A stretch of DNA of 7,586 bases from an uncultured Pseudomonadota bacterium (GTDB lineage Bacteria; Myxococcota_A; UBA9042; CAIXZC01). The notes beneath the pieces are model-generated. The model was not told where the DNA came from, did no database searches, and was given only the letters and a program-made list of their open reading frames with translations. The translations under genes and the position numbers were made by a program. Below, in pieces: positions 5,706-7,586 of the stretch. The stretch covers positions 1 through 7,586 of the forward strand of contig CALGBT010000040.1 of NCBI GenBank assembly GCA_937884235.1, read 5' to 3'. The stretch's first letter is position 1. Each line of letters starts with the position of its first letter.

Positions 5706-7586
5706 ATGTCTGGTTTCTGGAGTCTCAGGAGGCGCATTCTCCTAGCCATTGTCACTCTCCTCCTCCTGGTCGTGGGCTCTACGCTACTCATTCTCTACGA
5801 GAAGATGGGTGATGCAGCGGCGCGAGGCGATTACCTTGCCAAGCACATGAGCCGCTATTTGAGCTATCAGGAGGCGGATCTCCGCTCCTTGCGCATCGCC
5901 GCAACCGCAGCTGCCCGGATGCCCCAGATTTTACAGGCAGTTGAAAGCCGTGACCTCGAAGTTCTGGAGCGCACGCGCCGGGCATTGGTGCGCGAGGTTG
6001 ACGCGGTTTTGCCCGTTGATCTGGCAGTCCTCTACGACCGCGAACTCGAGCCATATGCCCCGGCCAGCCTGCGGGGAACAATGCAGGATTCTTCTCGGCT
6101 CTTTGCTAGCGCGATTTCCGGCACCTCCATCTCCTCCGTGGCAGTACTGAGCAACGGCAAGGCCTTTCTCCTTGCAGCAGTGCCGGTGAAGGATGGCGAG
6201 GTCACCCACGGGGTGGTGGTGCTGGGTAGAGCCATCGAGCGACCTTTCACCGTCTACAGCAAAGACTCCGACAGCCGCAAGGCCAAGCAGCACCAACTCT
6301 CCTTCAGCCTCGACGGAGAGGTCCATGCGTCCACCGTCCCGCAAGAGGAACTCAGCGAACTGGCCGAGAGCGTTGCCAGCCGATACGACGTCCCCGAGGG
6401 GGATCTCATGGCCCCGGTCATGGATTTCCGCGGCGTGGCCTGGGACCTCCATCTCCGCTCTATCCCGGCACTCTCTCCTGACGGGAATCAAGTTCTGGTC
6501 GACCTCTCTCTCTTCCGAGTTCGTGAGAGTTATGAGGCACGCGTCACCGAGAACCTCTACCCGGTCCTCTACGTCGGTCTGGGCGGCCTCCTATTGGCCA
6601 TCGCCATCGCCTTCCTGCTGGCCGGCACCATCACGCGGCCCATCCGGACCTTCACTGCTTCACTCAGGGAAATTACCAGGGGCGAAGCCGATCTTACCAA
6701 GCGCCTGGACGTGACCGGCAAAGACGAGTTGGCCGGCCTGGCCGAGGCCATCAATGAACTCGCCGAGAAAGTGTCAAACCTGGTCTGGCGCATCCGTGAT
6801 GCCAGCCTCCGCCTGGGCCAATCGGCTCAGGAAATCTCACATGTCTCCATGCGCACACTTGAGGGTGCTCAGGGACAGGTGGCGAAGATCGAGAACTCAT
6901 CGTCGCTCACCAACGAATTGAGCCGCACCATCCAGGAGATTGCGACGCGAGCCAGCCAGGGGGCACAGATTGCCGGACTCGGCAAGGACTCCGTGGAACG
7001 GACCGATACCGGCATGGAACGAATCCGGGCCGCAGTCCATCTCTCCTGGGACAAGGTCAACAATCTCAAAGGCAACGTTGAACAGATTGGGGCCATCGCA
7101 GAGTTGATCTCCAAAATCACCGAAGAGAATTCGATGCTGGCGCTCAATGCCTCCATTGAAGCAGCTCGAGCCGGTACCGCCGGCCAGGGATTCGCCGTTG
7201 TGGCACAGCAGATGCGAGAACAAGCTAAGCGAGTCGAAAAGAGCAGTCGCGAGATTATCGAGAACATTCGGGCCATCCAGTCCATTACCCAGGGACTGGT
7301 AGATAGTATGGATGACTCCAAGGCAGACGTCGACAAGGGCAGCCAGCTGGTTAACGTGACACTGCACCATCTCTCAGAGTTATCAGCGATCATGCAAGAG
7401 ACGGCTGAGGCCGTCAAAGAGCAGGCCGCTGCCAGCGACGATATCGCGCAAATGACTGTGGACGTGCAACGTATCGGCAACGAGGCCCTGGAGGCCTCGC
7501 AGCAAACCGTGGAGGAGGGAGCCAGGATCAGAGAGAAGGCCCAGGAACTGGCCCTGCTCGTGGACCGCTTCAAGGTACGGGAGTTA
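5706..7586 (+). CDS. Methyl-accepting chemotaxis protein with periplasmic sensor and HAMP domains (3' end outside)
   Basis: The visible 627 residues stay open to the right edge. They end in LLVDRFKV, close to the usual end of MCP signalling domains, so probably only a short tail is missing. Domains: basic N-terminus and TM1 (about 10-30); periplasmic sensor region (about 34-284) with a Cache-like strand pattern (FLLAAVPVKDGEVTHGVVVLG); TM2 (about 286-307); HAMP (about 307-360, with P312 in TRPI and the DELAGLAEAIN segment); long coiled-coil signalling domain (about 365-625). The hairpin tip lies at about 468-510. LALNASIEAARAG and GFAVVA are clear, but usual tip residues differ: ENS for QTN, Thr491 for the Glu of ARAGE, and QQMREQAKRV for xEVRxLAxxS. 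It should form receptor arrays controlling a CheA kinase, but no che gene is in view. It is transcribed divergently from the HD-GYP operon, so it may feed the same response (inference). The ligand cannot be told. Confidence 0.95.
   Translation, partial: MSGFWSLRRRILLAIVTLLLLVVGSTLLILYEKMGDAAARGDYLAKHMSRYLSYQEADLRSLRIAATAAARMPQILQAVESRDLEVLERTRRALVREVDAVLPVDLAVLYDRELEPYAPASLRGTMQDSSRLFASAISGTSISSVAVLSNGKAFLLAAVPVKDGEVTHGVVVLGRAIERPFTVYSKDSDSRKAKQHQLSFSLDGEVHASTVPQEELSELAESVASRYDVPEGDLMAPVMDFRGVAWDLHLRSIPALSPDGNQVLVDLSLFRVRESYEARVTENLYPVLYVGLGGLLLAIAIAFLLAGTITRPIRTFTASLREITRGEADLTKRLDVTGKDELAGLAEAINELAEKVSNLVWRIRDASLRLGQSAQEISHVSMRTLEGAQGQVAKIENSSSLTNELSRTIQEIATRASQGAQIAGLGKDSVERTDTGMERIRAAVHLSWDKVNNLKGNVEQIGAIAELISKITEENSMLALNASIEAARAGTAGQGFAVVAQQMREQAKRVEKSSREIIENIRAIQSITQGLVDSMDDSKADVDKGSQLVNVTLHHLSELSAIMQETAEAVKEQAAASDDIAQMTVDVQRIGNEALEASQQTVEEGARIREKAQELALLVDRFKVREL

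Noticed and set aside
5931..6491. Minus-strand open frame opposite the MCP sensor region
   Set aside because: Antisense to the MCP, with no ribosome binding site or domain that I can support.
6869..7573. Minus-strand open frame of 234 codons opposite the MCP signalling domain
   Set aside because: Ser/Ala/Leu-rich shadow of the MCP coiled-coil heptads; no independent support.

Overview
The window reads as a signal-transduction locus from a GC-rich Gram-negative bacterium, most likely a Myxococcota/Bradymonadota-type lineage (former Deltaproteobacteria). This placement is inference. It rests on three things: a very Cys-rich exported protein with an Asp-rich linker, stand-alone receivers with a KPW signature and a coiled-coil tail, and generally GC-rich codon use with strong AGGAGG-type ribosome binding sites. 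No rRNA, tRNA, CRISPR array, insertion sequence or phage gene was seen, and no gene-free stretch exceeds 120 bases.

Layout: five genes run on the minus strand from about 5586 down to the left edge. In order of transcription they are: (1) a 494-aa secreted protein of unknown function (5586-4102); (2) a receiver/HD-GYP response regulator (4094-2988); (3) a Cys-rich putative lipoprotein (2991-1442), overlapping gene 2 by 4 bases (ATGA) and interrupted by a frameshift at a run of eight G; (4) a receiver-only response regulator (1361-807); (5) a receiver-coiled coil-PAS protein starting at a GTG (761) and cut by the left edge. Gaps between the first three genes are 7 bp or less, so they form an operon. 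Gaps of 80 bp and 45 bp precede genes 4 and 5, and the first of these contains inverted and direct repeats close to the start of gene 4. On the plus strand, diverging from gene 1 across a 119-bp intergenic region, is a transmembrane methyl-accepting chemotaxis protein (5706 to the right edge). It has a periplasmic sensor region, a HAMP domain and a signalling domain with an atypical hairpin tip.

How the parts may work together (inference): the MCP would sense a periplasmic signal. The three receiver proteins would take phosphoryl groups from kinases encoded elsewhere, or from the missing part of gene 5. The HD-GYP protein would convert phosphorylation into cyclic-di-GMP hydrolysis. The two exported proteins would be surface or periplasmic partners or outputs. 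No CheA, CheW, CheR or CheB, and no complete histidine kinase, is visible in the window. The points most worth following are the frameshift in the Cys-rich protein, the unclassified secreted protein that looks like a zincin without its metal ligands, and the unusual MCP tip.
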